Below, one piece after another: positions 1 through 5,981 of a DNA stretch of 6,899 bases (within the stretch, counting starts at the first letter, position 1; every line of letters begins with the position of its first letter). Source of the DNA: Desulfobacteraceae bacterium (GTDB lineage: Bacteria; Desulfobacterota; Desulfobacteria; Desulfobacterales; Desulfosalsimonadaceae); the NCBI GenBank assembly GCA_003551985.1, contig PUOB01000241.1, forward strand, positions 1 to 6,899, in the 5' to 3' direction. The position numbers were made by a program, and so were the translations under genes. Below the pieces are notes generated by a model. It saw nothing but the letters and a program-made list of their open reading frames with translations, searched no databases and had not been told where the DNA came from.

Positions 1-9
1 AAAAAGTCG
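1..9 (-). repeat. Partial end of the dispersed 20-base repeat, cut by the window start
   Basis: The first nine bases are the exact reverse complement of the first nine bases of the dispersed unit CGACTTTTTACGAGACTGTC, seen more fully at 128-147, 661-680, 5961-5980 and 6783-6802. A 9-base match alone could be chance. Its position at the edge of a repeat-filled intergenic stretch, and its inverted orientation relative to the copy at 128-147, make it plausible as the other end of a roughly 150-bp element. Confidence 0.4.
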
Positions 10-41
10 GGCTTTGTCTCCCGATTCACCACGGGTTGTTT

Positions 42-96
42 GTAGGGGCGAATAATCATTCGCCCTTATGGCGGGCGAATGATTATTCGCCCCTAC
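42..96. repeat. Long perfect palindrome, nested (REP/MITE-like)
   Basis: The arms at 42-65 and 73-96 are perfect 24-base reverse complements separated by the 7-base loop TTATGGC. Each arm is itself a small hairpin: GCGAAT (48-53) pairs with ATTCGC (58-63) in the left arm, and GCGAAT (75-80) with ATTCGC (85-90) in the right. The stretch can therefore fold as one long hairpin or two short ones. There is no run of T after the stem and no gene ends close by, so a simple terminator role is unlikely. The form is that of a dispersed REP or MITE-like intergenic element. Confidence 0.85.
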
Positions 97-127
97 GGTT
101 CTGAAAAGTTGCACAAGCCTGGGTTCG

Positions 128-167
128 AGACTTTTTACGAGACTATCAAAGCTGATAGTCTCGTAAA
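128..167. repeat. Two abutting, inverted copies of the dispersed repeat forming a hairpin
   Basis: Positions 128-147 carry the dispersed 20-base unit with two mismatches to CGACTTTTTACGAGACTGTC. Positions 153-167 carry its inverse, cut short. Together 134-148 and 153-167 form a perfect 15-bp stem around the 4-base loop AAGC. This is what would result if the right end of one element lay directly against the left end of another. No gene is nearby upstream, so it is unlikely to serve as a terminator. Confidence 0.75.
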
Positions 168-188
168 TCCGGCTTGCGGATTCAAATA

Positions 189-240
189 AAAAAGGCGTCC
201 CGATATCCGATAATATCCGATACCAGAGAAACGCCTTTTT
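189..240 (-). terminator. Intrinsic terminator of csp (possibly bidirectional)
   Basis: AAAAAGGCGT (189-198) and ACGCCTTTTT (231-240) make a perfect 10-bp stem starting 26 bp beyond the csp stop. Read on the minus strand the stem runs into T-rich sequence (six T, one A, three T), as expected for a Rho-independent terminator. The plus-strand reading also ends in five T, so it could work both ways. The 32-base loop is long but holds a perfect tandem repeat of ATATCCGATA (203-212 and 213-222), which allows a short inner stem. Confidence 0.8.
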
Positions 241-266
241 GATAATCCGTACGTCTGTGGGAATTA

Positions 267-467
267 TTATAAAACGGTTACATTTACAGCAGCCGGACCC
301 TTTTGCCCCTGCTCAACCTCGAAGCTTACCTTGTCTCCTTCGTTCAATGACTTGAAACCATTCGCATTGATAGCGGAAAAATGAACAAATACGTCGGGAC
401 CGTCTTCCTGCTCGATAAAACCAAACCCTTTGCTGTCGTTGAACCATTTTACTGTTCCGTTTTTCAT
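267..467 (-). CDS. csp: Cold-shock protein (CspA family)
   Basis: A 66-residue single cold-shock domain, the usual length for the family. It binds single-stranded RNA and DNA in the cytoplasm and acts as an RNA chaperone, melting structure to help translation. Both nucleic-acid-binding motifs are visible: RNP1 KGFGFI at residues 13-18 and RNP2 VFVHF at 26-30, plus the conserved N-terminal GTVKWF (4-9). The ATG at 465-467 is preceded on the minus strand by AGGGAGGA (477-484), a strong Shine-Dalgarno sequence about nine bases away, which fixes the start. The gene stands alone, with a terminator close behind it and rpsA divergent upstream. Its inferred leader is about 110 bases, which would allow post-transcriptional control as in other csp genes. 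Whether it is cold-induced or constitutive cannot be read from the sequence. Confidence 0.97.
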   Translation of the reverse strand: MKNGTVKWFNDSKGFGFIEQEDGPDVFVHFSAINANGFKSLNEGDKVSFEVEQGQKGPAAVNVTVL

Positions 468-585
468 TCGTGCCTGTCCTCCCTTTTTCTTGATTTTTTC
501 ATGGTCTCAAACGGGAGGTAGCCACTTTGAAAAACGGGTCCTTCCCTCAGCGAAACCCGACCCGCCAAACAATACGGGCCTTTAT

Positions 586-615
586 ATTTTACTCCTAAAA
601 TAAAGTGTTTTGCAA
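586..615 (-). promoter_or_regulatory. Candidate sigma-70-type promoter for csp
   Basis: On the minus strand, TTGCAA (610-615) is followed after 18 bases by TAAAAT (586-591), each close to the -35 and -10 consensus. This would place transcription start near 578-580 and give a leader of about 110 bases. The -35 box lies in the dyad TTGCAACAATTGCAA (610-624), whose other half is the candidate -35 of an rpsA promoter. It is called by eye only. Confidence 0.5.
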
Positions 616-618
616 CAA

Positions 619-646
619 TTGCAAGCAAAATCGTTCCCTGTATATA
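619..646 (+). promoter_or_regulatory. Candidate upstream promoter for rpsA
   Basis: TTGCAA (619-624), a 16-base spacer and TATATA (641-646) form a plausible sigma-70-type promoter. A TATAAG at 643-648 with an 18-base spacer is an alternative -10. Use of this promoter would give an rpsA leader of about 165 bases that includes the repeat copy at 661-680 and both leader hairpins. Its -35 box is three bases from the candidate csp -35 box on the other strand. Confidence 0.45.
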
Positions 647-660
647 AGAAAAAACAAATC

Positions 661-680
661 CGACTTTTTACAAGACGGTC
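661..680 (+). repeat. Dispersed 20-base repeat, copy within the rpsA upstream region
   Basis: CGACTTTTTACAAGACGGTC differs at two positions from the unit CGACTTTTTACGAGACTGTC found flanking cooC. It lies between the two candidate rpsA promoters. The rest of any longer element is not recognisable here, so it is probably a decayed remnant. Confidence 0.6.
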
Positions 681-702
681 CAAATTAATGTACACAAAGA
701 CT

Positions 703-730
703 TTGCATTTTATCGGTCGATGCTTATTAT
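703..730 (+). promoter_or_regulatory. Candidate proximal promoter for rpsA
   Basis: TTGCAT (703-708), a 16-base spacer and TATTAT (725-730) resemble a sigma-70-type promoter. Transcription would start near 737, giving a leader of about 80 bases. The two rpsA promoter candidates are not exclusive, and E. coli rpsA also has several promoters. Called by eye only. Confidence 0.4.
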
Positions 731-734
731 TTAT

Positions 735-801
735 GTATCAAAAATGCCCGATATCTATGCTTGATACTACCTGTGTTGGCAAATCGCCTCGGCCAGGAGG
801 C
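735..801 (+). promoter_or_regulatory. Possible structured rpsA leader (two hairpins)
   Basis: GTATCAA (735-741) and TTGATAC (761-767) form a perfect 7-bp stem with a 19-base loop. Closer to the gene, GCCTC (786-790) and GAGGC (797-801) form a 5-bp stem with a 6-base loop. The second hairpin hides AGGAGG (795-800), a Shine-Dalgarno-like sequence ten bases upstream of the one that serves the ATG (GGAGG, 810-814). E. coli S1 represses its own mRNA through a structured leader, so an analogous role is reasonable but unproven. If the proximal promoter is used, the first hairpin sits at the 5' end of the transcript. Confidence 0.35.
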
Positions 802-819
802 TCTAATTTGGAGGATTGA

Positions 820-2547
820 ATGTCAGACAACAATACCGACGACGAAAAAATTTTAAATGAGACCGGAGATGAAGAGACCGGGAATGAACGCGATCCGGAA
901 ACACCGGACGATTTCATGGCCATGTATGAGGACAGCCTCAAAGCTATACGATCCGGCAATGTCGTTAAAGGTGAAATCGTCGACATTGAAAAAGACCACG
1001 TGCTTATTGATATCGGTTACAAAAGCGAAGGGTTGGTTTCAAAAAAGGAATTTCTGGATTCGGAAGGCAACCTGGACGTCAAGGTCGGCGACCGGGTTGA
1101 AGTTTTTCTGGTTCGCAAGGAAGAGGATGGTTATCCGGTTCTCTCCCGGGAAGAGGCGGTACGGGACAAGCTATTCGACAAACTCAAGGATATCTATGAA
1201 AGCGGCGGCACCACCCGCGGAAGAATCGTATCGAGAATAAAAGGCGGATATGCGGTCGATATCGGCTTGAATGCGTTTTTGCCGGCATCACAACTTGATG
1301 ACAAGCCGGTCAAAAACCCCGAGGCATGGATTAGCAAGGATCTTGAGTTCAAAATTGTCCAGTTCAGCAAGCAGGACCGCAATGTCGTGCTGTCAAGACG
1401 CGTTCTGGTGGAAGAAGAGCGGCGGCGCCTTTCGGAAAAAACGCTTTCCACCGTAAAGGAAGACGACACTGTTGATGGAACGGTTAGAAATGTAACCGAC
1501 TACGGCCTTTTTGTCGATATTGGCGGCATAAACGGCTTGGTGCATATCAGCAATATTTCCTGGGGTCCGGTGCGACACCCGTCGGAATTTTACGCTGTGG
1601 ACGACAAGGTGCAGGTAAAAATTCTCGACATTGATGCGGACAACCGAAAAATCTCCCTGGGCATCAAGCAGTTGACGGCGGACCCATGGGAAAACATCGC
1701 GGAAAAATACCCGGTGGGATCAAGGGTGGCCGGCCGGGTGATCAGCCTGAAAAACTACGGCGCCTTTGTATCCATCGAGGAAGGCGTCGTGGGACTTGTA
1801 TCGATATCCGACCTTTCATGGACGCAAAAGATACGCCACCCCAACCAGATCCTCAAAATCGGGGATGAAATCGAATGCCAGGTACTTTCCATAGATGCCG
1901 ACAAAAGACAGATGTCACTGGGCCTGAAGCAGCTTGAGACCAATCCGTGGGACACCCTTCACGAAAACTACCCGGAAGGCACCGTAATCGAAGGCACCGT
2001 TAAACAGATTACGGACTTTGGCCTTTTTATAGGAATTACAGAAGAAATAGACGGCTTGGTCCATGTCTCGGACCTGCCGCAGGGCCAGAAAAAAATCGAG
2101 GCGCATTACCAGAAAGGCCAGGCGGTACAGGCAAAAATCCTTGAAATCGACCGGGAGAACGAACGCGTCAAGCTGGGTATCAAGCAGCTGGCCCCCGACC
2201 CGTGGACCACCTTGCCGGAAAATTATCCGCCCGGCACCCACATAACCGGTAAAATTGTCAATATAGCCGAATTTGGCATTTTTGTGGAAATTGAACCGGG
2301 CATCCAGGGCTTGGTCCATGTCTCTGAGATCCCTCAGGAAAGCGAAGAAAACCCCCTTGAACGATTCAGCGCCGGGGATCAGGTGGAAGCGCATGTACTG
2401 GAAATCAAGCCCGATCAGAAAAAGATCCGGCTGTCGATGAAGCCTGAAAGTCCCGAAAAACGAGAAAAACAGGACCAAACCGAAGAATCGACCGGATTCG
2501 GCTCTCTTTTGAAGGAAAAAATGGCGCAGCAAAAAGAAACCGATTGA
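820..2547 (+). CDS. rpsA: Small-subunit ribosomal protein S1
   Basis: A 575-residue protein close to the length of E. coli S1 (557). Six S1 (OB-fold) RNA-binding domains follow one another at about residues 44-111, 130-195, 213-284, 298-371, 385-456 and 472-543. Domains 1-2, which in E. coli S1 dock on the ribosome, are the most divergent. Domains 3-6 carry clear RNA-face motifs such as YGLFVDI, YGAFVSI, FGLFIGI and FGIFVEI, followed by GLVH(I/V)S or GLVSIS. Repeated linkers of the type GIKQL-x-x-(D/N)PW join domains 3-6. The N-terminal 30 residues are acidic; the C-terminal 30 are charged and probably disordered. S1 captures and unfolds mRNA at the 30S subunit. The ATG follows GGAGG (810-814) by five bases. 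The gene runs alone, divergent from csp and convergent with the RACo-type gene. The complete six-domain form argues for a true S1 rather than a short S1-like protein. Confidence 0.97.
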   Translation: MSDNNTDDEKILNETGDEETGNERDPETPDDFMAMYEDSLKAIRSGNVVKGEIVDIEKDHVLIDIGYKSEGLVSKKEFLDSEGNLDVKVGDRVEVFLVRKEEDGYPVLSREEAVRDKLFDKLKDIYESGGTTRGRIVSRIKGGYAVDIGLNAFLPASQLDDKPVKNPEAWISKDLEFKIVQFSKQDRNVVLSRRVLVEEERRRLSEKTLSTVKEDDTVDGTVRNVTDYGLFVDIGGINGLVHISNISWGPVRHPSEFYAVDDKVQVKILDIDADNRKISLGIKQLTADPWENIAEKYPVGSRVAGRVISLKNYGAFVSIEEGVVGLVSISDLSWTQKIRHPNQILKIGDEIECQVLSIDADKRQMSLGLKQLETNPWDTLHENYPEGTVIEGTVKQITDFGLFIGITEEIDGLVHVSDLPQGQKKIEAHYQKGQAVQAKILEIDRENERVKLGIKQLAPDPWTTLPENYPPGTHITGKIVNIAEFGIFVEIEPGIQGLVHVSEIPQESEENPLERFSAGDQVEAHVLEIKPDQKKIRLSMKPESPEKREKQDQTEESTGFGSLLKEKMAQQKETD

Positions 2548-2550
2548 CCC

Positions 2551-4110
2551 CTATTGCGGAAAGGAAACCGAGGGGAAACGGGCGGCGTCCGTATGGGGCA
2601 AAAATTTTGCCGCGCTGAAACGGTTCATGAAGTCCTGGTTGACATTGAGCTCCAGGTACGTGATCCGCTCCCGGATGGATTCCACATCATCCATGGCCGC
2701 CCTTTCAACCAAAAGGCGAACCGCCCCTTTCAGCGAGCTGTTCCCCAGGGACTGGTAGGTTTCTTCAGGCAGATCGGGAATCATGCCGATGGAAATAGCC
2801 GAGCGGGGCTTTATGAATGAACCGAATGTCCCCGCCACGTAAAACGCCCTGATATCTTCAAAGCGGATGCCCACATACCCAAAGATGGTTTCCAGGATGG
2901 TGTACATGGCGGCCTTGGACCGTATCAGGCTGTCTATATCGACCTGGCTTATGGCAAGTACCTCGCCGTTGAAAGACGCTTCGCCGTTTACCAAAACGAC
3001 ATGGGGGATGCCGTCTATCTCGCGGTATCGGTCACCGCAGGTTTCTGCCACGAGACGACCGCGGATATCGACCATTCCGGACAAAAACAGGGCCGCGGCC
3101 AAATCGATCATACCCGAGCCGCAAATTCCCCGCGGGGGTTGGGAATCGATCGTCCCGATCTGAAATGACCGTGTTTCCGGATCAATGGTTACGGTATCGA
3201 TAACGCCCGGTCCCGCCGTCATCCCGATTTCCGAAACCCCGCCTTCAAGCGCCGGTCCTGCGGCACCCGCACAGGCGACCAGCCATTCACGGTTTCCAAG
3301 CAGCACCTCCGCATTGGTCCCCACGTCAACAAGAAGGGAGACCTCTTTTGTCTTGTGGAATTCCGCATAGCAGGCCCCTGCCAGCAAGTCGCCCCCGAAA
3401 TAGCTGCCCACATTCGGGAATATGAAACCCCGGCCCCCCGGGTTGATCCGAATACCCAGTTCATCGGCACGGATGGCGCCGAAGGTATTCGCGGCCGGGA
3501 TATACGGCTCCCGTATGATGCCGTGGGGACTGAGCCCGGCAAAAAAATGCGTCATACTCGTGTTGCCGGCAACGGCCATGAGATAGACGCGGCTTCGATC
3601 CATTCCGGCTTCTTCGCACATACGGCCGATTTCTGCGTTTACGGCATCAATGATCAGCCCGTTCAGCTGGTCCAGGCCGCCCGGCTTGTCCGCGTAATGG
3701 ATGCGCTCGAGAATATCCGGGCCTATCTCCCACTGGGGGTTGTCGAACGCTTTCTGCAAAAGGCTTGTGCCGCCGGCAAGGTCCACGAGTTCCATTACCA
3801 CCCGGGTCGTTCCGAGGTCCACTGCGATTGCCGCCGGCGGCTGCGGATCGGAAATGGGCAGGATGCCGACCAAATGCGTGCAGCCATCGTTTTTAATAAA
3901 AACGCAGCGGCACCTGTAATTCAGATGTTTCAGCGTTGCGGGCAGGTCTTTCAGGACCCCGTGATCGATCACGATGTGGTCGGTGCCGATGCTGAAGGAC
4001 AGTTTCTTTTTCAGGCGATCCGCATCGGCAGTATTGTCTGTCAAAGCGGGCGGGGTCATCTCGATATCCGCAACCCATCCGGTATCACGATTCGTCATAT
4101 GCGTTGTCAC
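2551..4110 (-). CDS. RACo-type ASKHA ATPase (corrinoid activator family, DUF4445), ferredoxin domain absent
   Basis: A 519-residue protein of the family of RACo, the ATP-dependent reductive activator that returns inactive Co(II) corrinoid proteins to Co(I). Residues 31-90 resemble the linker region; from 93 onward comes the actin/Hsp70-like ATPase. Visible motifs are AVDLGTT (96-102, first phosphate loop), NPQWEIGPDILERI (124-137), AGNTSMTH (181-188), VDVGTNAEVLLGN (261-273), CAGAAGPALEGG (280-291), GICGSGMID (328-336), VAGTFGSF (425-432) and GN (456-457). Classical RACo begins with a plant-type [2Fe-2S] ferredoxin domain; here it is missing, so electrons would have to come from another protein. 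Cys67, Cys69 and Cys77 lie close together but do not form that cluster motif. The GTG at 4108-4110 is 17 bp after the upstream hydrolase stop; ATGs at 4096-4098 and 4057-4059 are alternatives, and none has a strong ribosome site. Co-transcription with the hydrolase is very likely. The protein substrate is unknown. Confidence 0.88.
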   Translation of the reverse strand: MTTHMTNRDTGWVADIEMTPPALTDNTADADRLKKKLSFSIGTDHIVIDHGVLKDLPATLKHLNYRCRCVFIKNDGCTHLVGILPISDPQPPAAIAVDLGTTRVVMELVDLAGGTSLLQKAFDNPQWEIGPDILERIHYADKPGGLDQLNGLIIDAVNAEIGRMCEEAGMDRSRVYLMAVAGNTSMTHFFAGLSPHGIIREPYIPAANTFGAIRADELGIRINPGGRGFIFPNVGSYFGGDLLAGACYAEFHKTKEVSLLVDVGTNAEVLLGNREWLVACAGAAGPALEGGVSEIGMTAGPGVIDTVTIDPETRSFQIGTIDSQPPRGICGSGMIDLAAALFLSGMVDIRGRLVAETCGDRYREIDGIPHVVLVNGEASFNGEVLAISQVDIDSLIRSKAAMYTILETIFGYVGIRFEDIRAFYVAGTFGSFIKPRSAISIGMIPDLPEETYQSLGNSSLKGAVRLLVERAAMDDVESIRERITYLELNVNQDFMNRFSAAKFLPHTDAARFPSVSFPQ

Positions 4111-4127
4111 GGCGGATCAGGCGATGT

Positions 4128-4967
4128 TTACAAATAAAATTCCATGTCCCGGCCCACTGCAAAACAGTCGAGGGAGGAATTTTTACCGGCAATAAAATCC
4201 TTACAGCGTTCAACAATACCATCCACGTCCGAATCCGTTCTCTCCTGGTTCATATGAAAAATTCCAAGCCGGCCCACACCGGCATCAAGGGCCAGACGCA
4301 GCGCATCCGTATAGGACGAATGCCCCCACTCGATGCTCTTTGCGTATTCATCCGGCGTAAATTCACCGTCATGGAACAGAAGGTCCGCCCCCCTGCAAAA
4401 CGCAACGTAGTCCCTGTAGGCCAGGCCGCCTTCATGAATAGTGCCCAGTTCGTTATCGGTCAGAAAAACAAATCGCTTGCCGTCCTCCTCGAAACTGTAG
4501 CCGCATCCGCCGTTTGGATGACTCAAGGCAATGGGCGTGATATTGACCGAACCGATGGAAAACGTGCCGGGGCACCCATTTTTGTACACTATTGACGCTT
4601 TCAGATCCGCGTAACGAACCGGGAAATGAGGGGGACGCATGAGTTTTGTCACGATCGTTTCAATATACTTGCCGGGAAACGGACACCGATGCATGTAAAT
4701 CCGGGACGCCGCCTTGTGGAGCGGTTTGAAAAAAGGAAACCCCATCAGGTGATCCCAGTGGGAATGGGTGAAAATAAAGTTAAACACAGAACGGTTTTCA
4801 TCAATGAGTTGATTTCCGAGACGGCGTATACCGGTTCCGGCATCCACGATAATCAGATCATCGCTTCGGGTGCGAATTTCAATGCACGTGGTGTCACCGC
4901 CGTATTTGTCGAACTCGCACCCGGATACAGGCGTTGATCCCCTTGATCCCCAGCATTTGATATACAT
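4128..4967 (-). CDS. MBL-fold metal-dependent hydrolase (Lactamase_B_2 type)
   Basis: A 279-residue metallo-beta-lactamase-fold hydrolase. The metal-binding signature HSHWDH is at residues 68-73 (His68, His70, Asp72, His73). Further likely ligands are His150 in LSHPNGG and Asp171 in LTDNE; His238 in FHMN is a good candidate for the last one. The start MYIKCWGSRGSTPV, with KYGGDTTC (21-28) and IIVDAGTGIRRLG (39-51), is typical of the PhnP/RNase Z-like branch that includes cyclic-nucleotide and phosphodiester hydrolases, as is WGHSSYTDAL (214-223). Substrate cannot be assigned. No signal peptide is seen, so it is cytoplasmic. The ATG is preceded by AAAGGA (4973-4978) at five bases, a good ribosome site. 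The 152-bp gap upstream separates it from the methyltransferase gene, while only 17 bp separate it from the RACo-type gene downstream, so it is likely the first gene of a two-gene unit or an internal gene of a longer one. Confidence 0.9.
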   Translation of the reverse strand: MYIKCWGSRGSTPVSGCEFDKYGGDTTCIEIRTRSDDLIIVDAGTGIRRLGNQLIDENRSVFNFIFTHSHWDHLMGFPFFKPLHKAASRIYMHRCPFPGKYIETIVTKLMRPPHFPVRYADLKASIVYKNGCPGTFSIGSVNITPIALSHPNGGCGYSFEEDGKRFVFLTDNELGTIHEGGLAYRDYVAFCRGADLLFHDGEFTPDEYAKSIEWGHSSYTDALRLALDAGVGRLGIFHMNQERTDSDVDGIVERCKDFIAGKNSSLDCFAVGRDMEFYL

Positions 4968-5119
4968 GGGTTTCCTTTATAGTCTCGTGTTTATCCAGAC
5001 CTGAATTGAGCGTTTAAAAAATCCCCTTCAGCTTTGTTAATGCAAAAACCATGCAAAAACTCTTTTTTTTAAAAAAATGGAATAATTTAGCAGGACGCCG
5101 GTACCTTTCCGCCTGTTCG
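4968..5119. other. Gap between the methyltransferase and MBL genes; direct repeat and A/T tract
   Basis: This 152-bp gap holds a 10-base direct repeat, ATGCAAAAAC at 5040-5049 and 5051-5060, followed by eight T and seven A (5063-5077). The tract could bend DNA or act as an upstream promoter element for the hydrolase gene. No GC-rich stem followed by T is visible, so I cannot call a terminator after the methyltransferase gene, and I find no convincing -35/-10 pair. ATAGTCTCGT (4979-4988) matches ten bases of the dispersed repeat and may be a remnant. Confidence 0.4.
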
Positions 5120-5935
5120 TCAACACCGCCAAGACCCTGCCAGGGTAAACCAGACGCCCTCATAATCCCGCTGATGCTCAATTACGGCACCCAAGTGACG
5201 CAAATTGTCGACAATATGTCCCGCCTGGCTGCGGAACAACCCGGAAAGAACGAACCCTTTTTTCTGCCGGAAACCCGGATCGCCTATCAGATTTTTCATC
5301 ACGTCATAGTGGATGTTTGCAACCACCAGATCCGCCTCAACGGCCATACAGCCCATCGCACACCCCTGTATCGCCAGAACCCGCCCTTCCAGCCGGTTAA
5401 GGCGGATATTATCCCGGGTGGTCTCCACGGCCAGGTGGTTGTTGTCCACCGCCAGCACCTGCCGGCTCCCCATGCGCGCCGCAACAAGGGACAAAAGACC
5501 GGTTCCGCATCCAATATCAATGGTCCGTGCAATATCGGCGCTTGAAAAAACGGCTTCCATGGCGTTGATGCAATCTCTCGTGGTGGCGTGGGTGCCGGAT
5601 CCGAAAACAACGCCTGGATCCAGCAGGATTCGAGAGTGGTTCGTTTTTTCACCCGCAGCCAACCACGGCGGCAGAACATGAAAGCCGCCGGCGGTAAACG
5701 CCGCTACACCGCCGCCGGTCCATTCCTCGTAGGTCATGCAAAACCGGTCCTGCAATAAAAGGCGGCCGCCGCTGGCAGCAATAAGCATTTCAACGCGCGC
5801 ATCTGCAGGACCGGAAAAAAAAAGAAATGAACAGTCCTCCTCCTGCCAGTTGCCGATAAACGCCGCCCCCAACTGCGCCCTGTCGGTGGTCACGTTACCT
5901 TTTATATAATAAATGTATAAATTATCATACTGCAT
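5120..5935 (-). CDS. prmA: PrmA-family SAM-dependent methyltransferase (ribosomal protein L11 methyltransferase-like)
   Basis: A 271-residue protein with the PrmA signature. DPGVVFGSGTHATT at residues 106-119 matches the family's DPGxAFGTGxHxTT. The SAM-binding loop is DIGCGTG (140-146), Asp164 ends the second strand, and ANIHYDVM (206-213) stands where PrmA has its NI(L) substrate motif. EEW near 70-72 and HVLPPW (86-91) also fit. PrmA trimethylates ribosomal protein L11. The N-terminal 65 residues, where PrmA binds L11, are not obviously like the E. coli protein (293 aa), so another protein target is possible, especially beside cooC and a RACo-type gene. The ATG at 5933-5935 has no clear ribosome site; a GTG at codon 15 preceded by AAGGT is an alternative. 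The start is AT-rich, unlike the body of the gene. It is 46 bp downstream of cooC, a gap mostly filled by a dispersed repeat. Confidence 0.85.
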   Translation of the reverse strand: MQYDNLYIYYIKGNVTTDRAQLGAAFIGNWQEEDCSFLFFSGPADARVEMLIAASGGRLLLQDRFCMTYEEWTGGGVAAFTAGGFHVLPPWLAAGEKTNHSRILLDPGVVFGSGTHATTRDCINAMEAVFSSADIARTIDIGCGTGLLSLVAARMGSRQVLAVDNNHLAVETTRDNIRLNRLEGRVLAIQGCAMGCMAVEADLVVANIHYDVMKNLIGDPGFRQKKGFVLSGLFRSQAGHIVDNLRHLGAVIEHQRDYEGVWFTLAGSWRC

Positions 5936-5960
5936 TATTGACCGCGGAATTGCTATTTAG

Positions 5961-5980
5961 CGACTTTTTACGAGGCTGTC
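5961..5980 (+). repeat. Dispersed 20-base repeat between cooC and the methyltransferase gene
   Basis: CGACTTTTTACGAGGCTGTC differs at a single position from the inverse copy at 6783-6802. It ends one base before the cooC stop codon, so the two copies flank cooC as inverted repeats about 800 bp apart. If the unit is a transposon-like end, this copy is the right end of an element whose remainder toward lower coordinates is lost or unrecognisable. Confidence 0.75.
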
Positions 5981-5981
5981 A

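Larger units (their letters stand above)
468..819. other. Divergent intergenic region between csp and rpsA
   Basis: This 352-bp gap has no convincing gene. It holds the strong csp ribosome site (477-484), the candidate csp promoter (586-615), two candidate rpsA promoters (619-646 and 703-730), a copy of the dispersed repeat (661-680), and two leader hairpins before the rpsA ribosome site. A further weak inverted repeat, CGGGTC (535-540) with GACCCG (559-564), would lie in the csp leader. The open frame at 610-819 starts on a TTG inside the promoter dyad, has no ribosome site and no recognisable protein features, and is treated as chance. Confidence 0.6.

Noticed and set aside
42..167. Possible CRISPR array in the repeat-rich first 170 bases
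   Set aside because: The repeats are inverted and unevenly placed; there is no series of direct repeats with regular spacers and no cas gene.
610..819. A 69-codon frame ending directly at the rpsA ATG, as a possible leader peptide
   Set aside because: It starts with TTG inside the promoter dyad, has no ribosome site, includes a dispersed repeat, and its sequence looks random. The stop-start contact TGA-ATG appears to be chance.
1915..2532. A 205-codon minus-strand open frame opposite rpsA
   Set aside because: It is opposite the well-conserved S1 domains 4-6 and shows no family features.
2548..2576. CCCCT (2548-2552) with AGGGG (2572-2576) as a terminator between rpsA and the RACo-type gene
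   Set aside because: Only 5 bp of stem with a 19-base loop and no T run on either strand.
3355..4137. A 260-codon open frame on the plus strand, antisense to the RACo-type gene
   Set aside because: It has no recognisable motif or ribosome site, while the opposite strand carries a full set of conserved RACo-family motifs. It is a shadow frame.
5061..5077. T/A tract as a terminator for the methyltransferase gene
   Set aside because: There is no GC-rich stem before it; it is a pure A/T palindrome.
4968..5119. Cobalamin riboswitch upstream of the MBL/RACo-type pair
   Set aside because: The gap is A/T-rich, and I see no B12-box-like sequence or the multi-stem fold needed.
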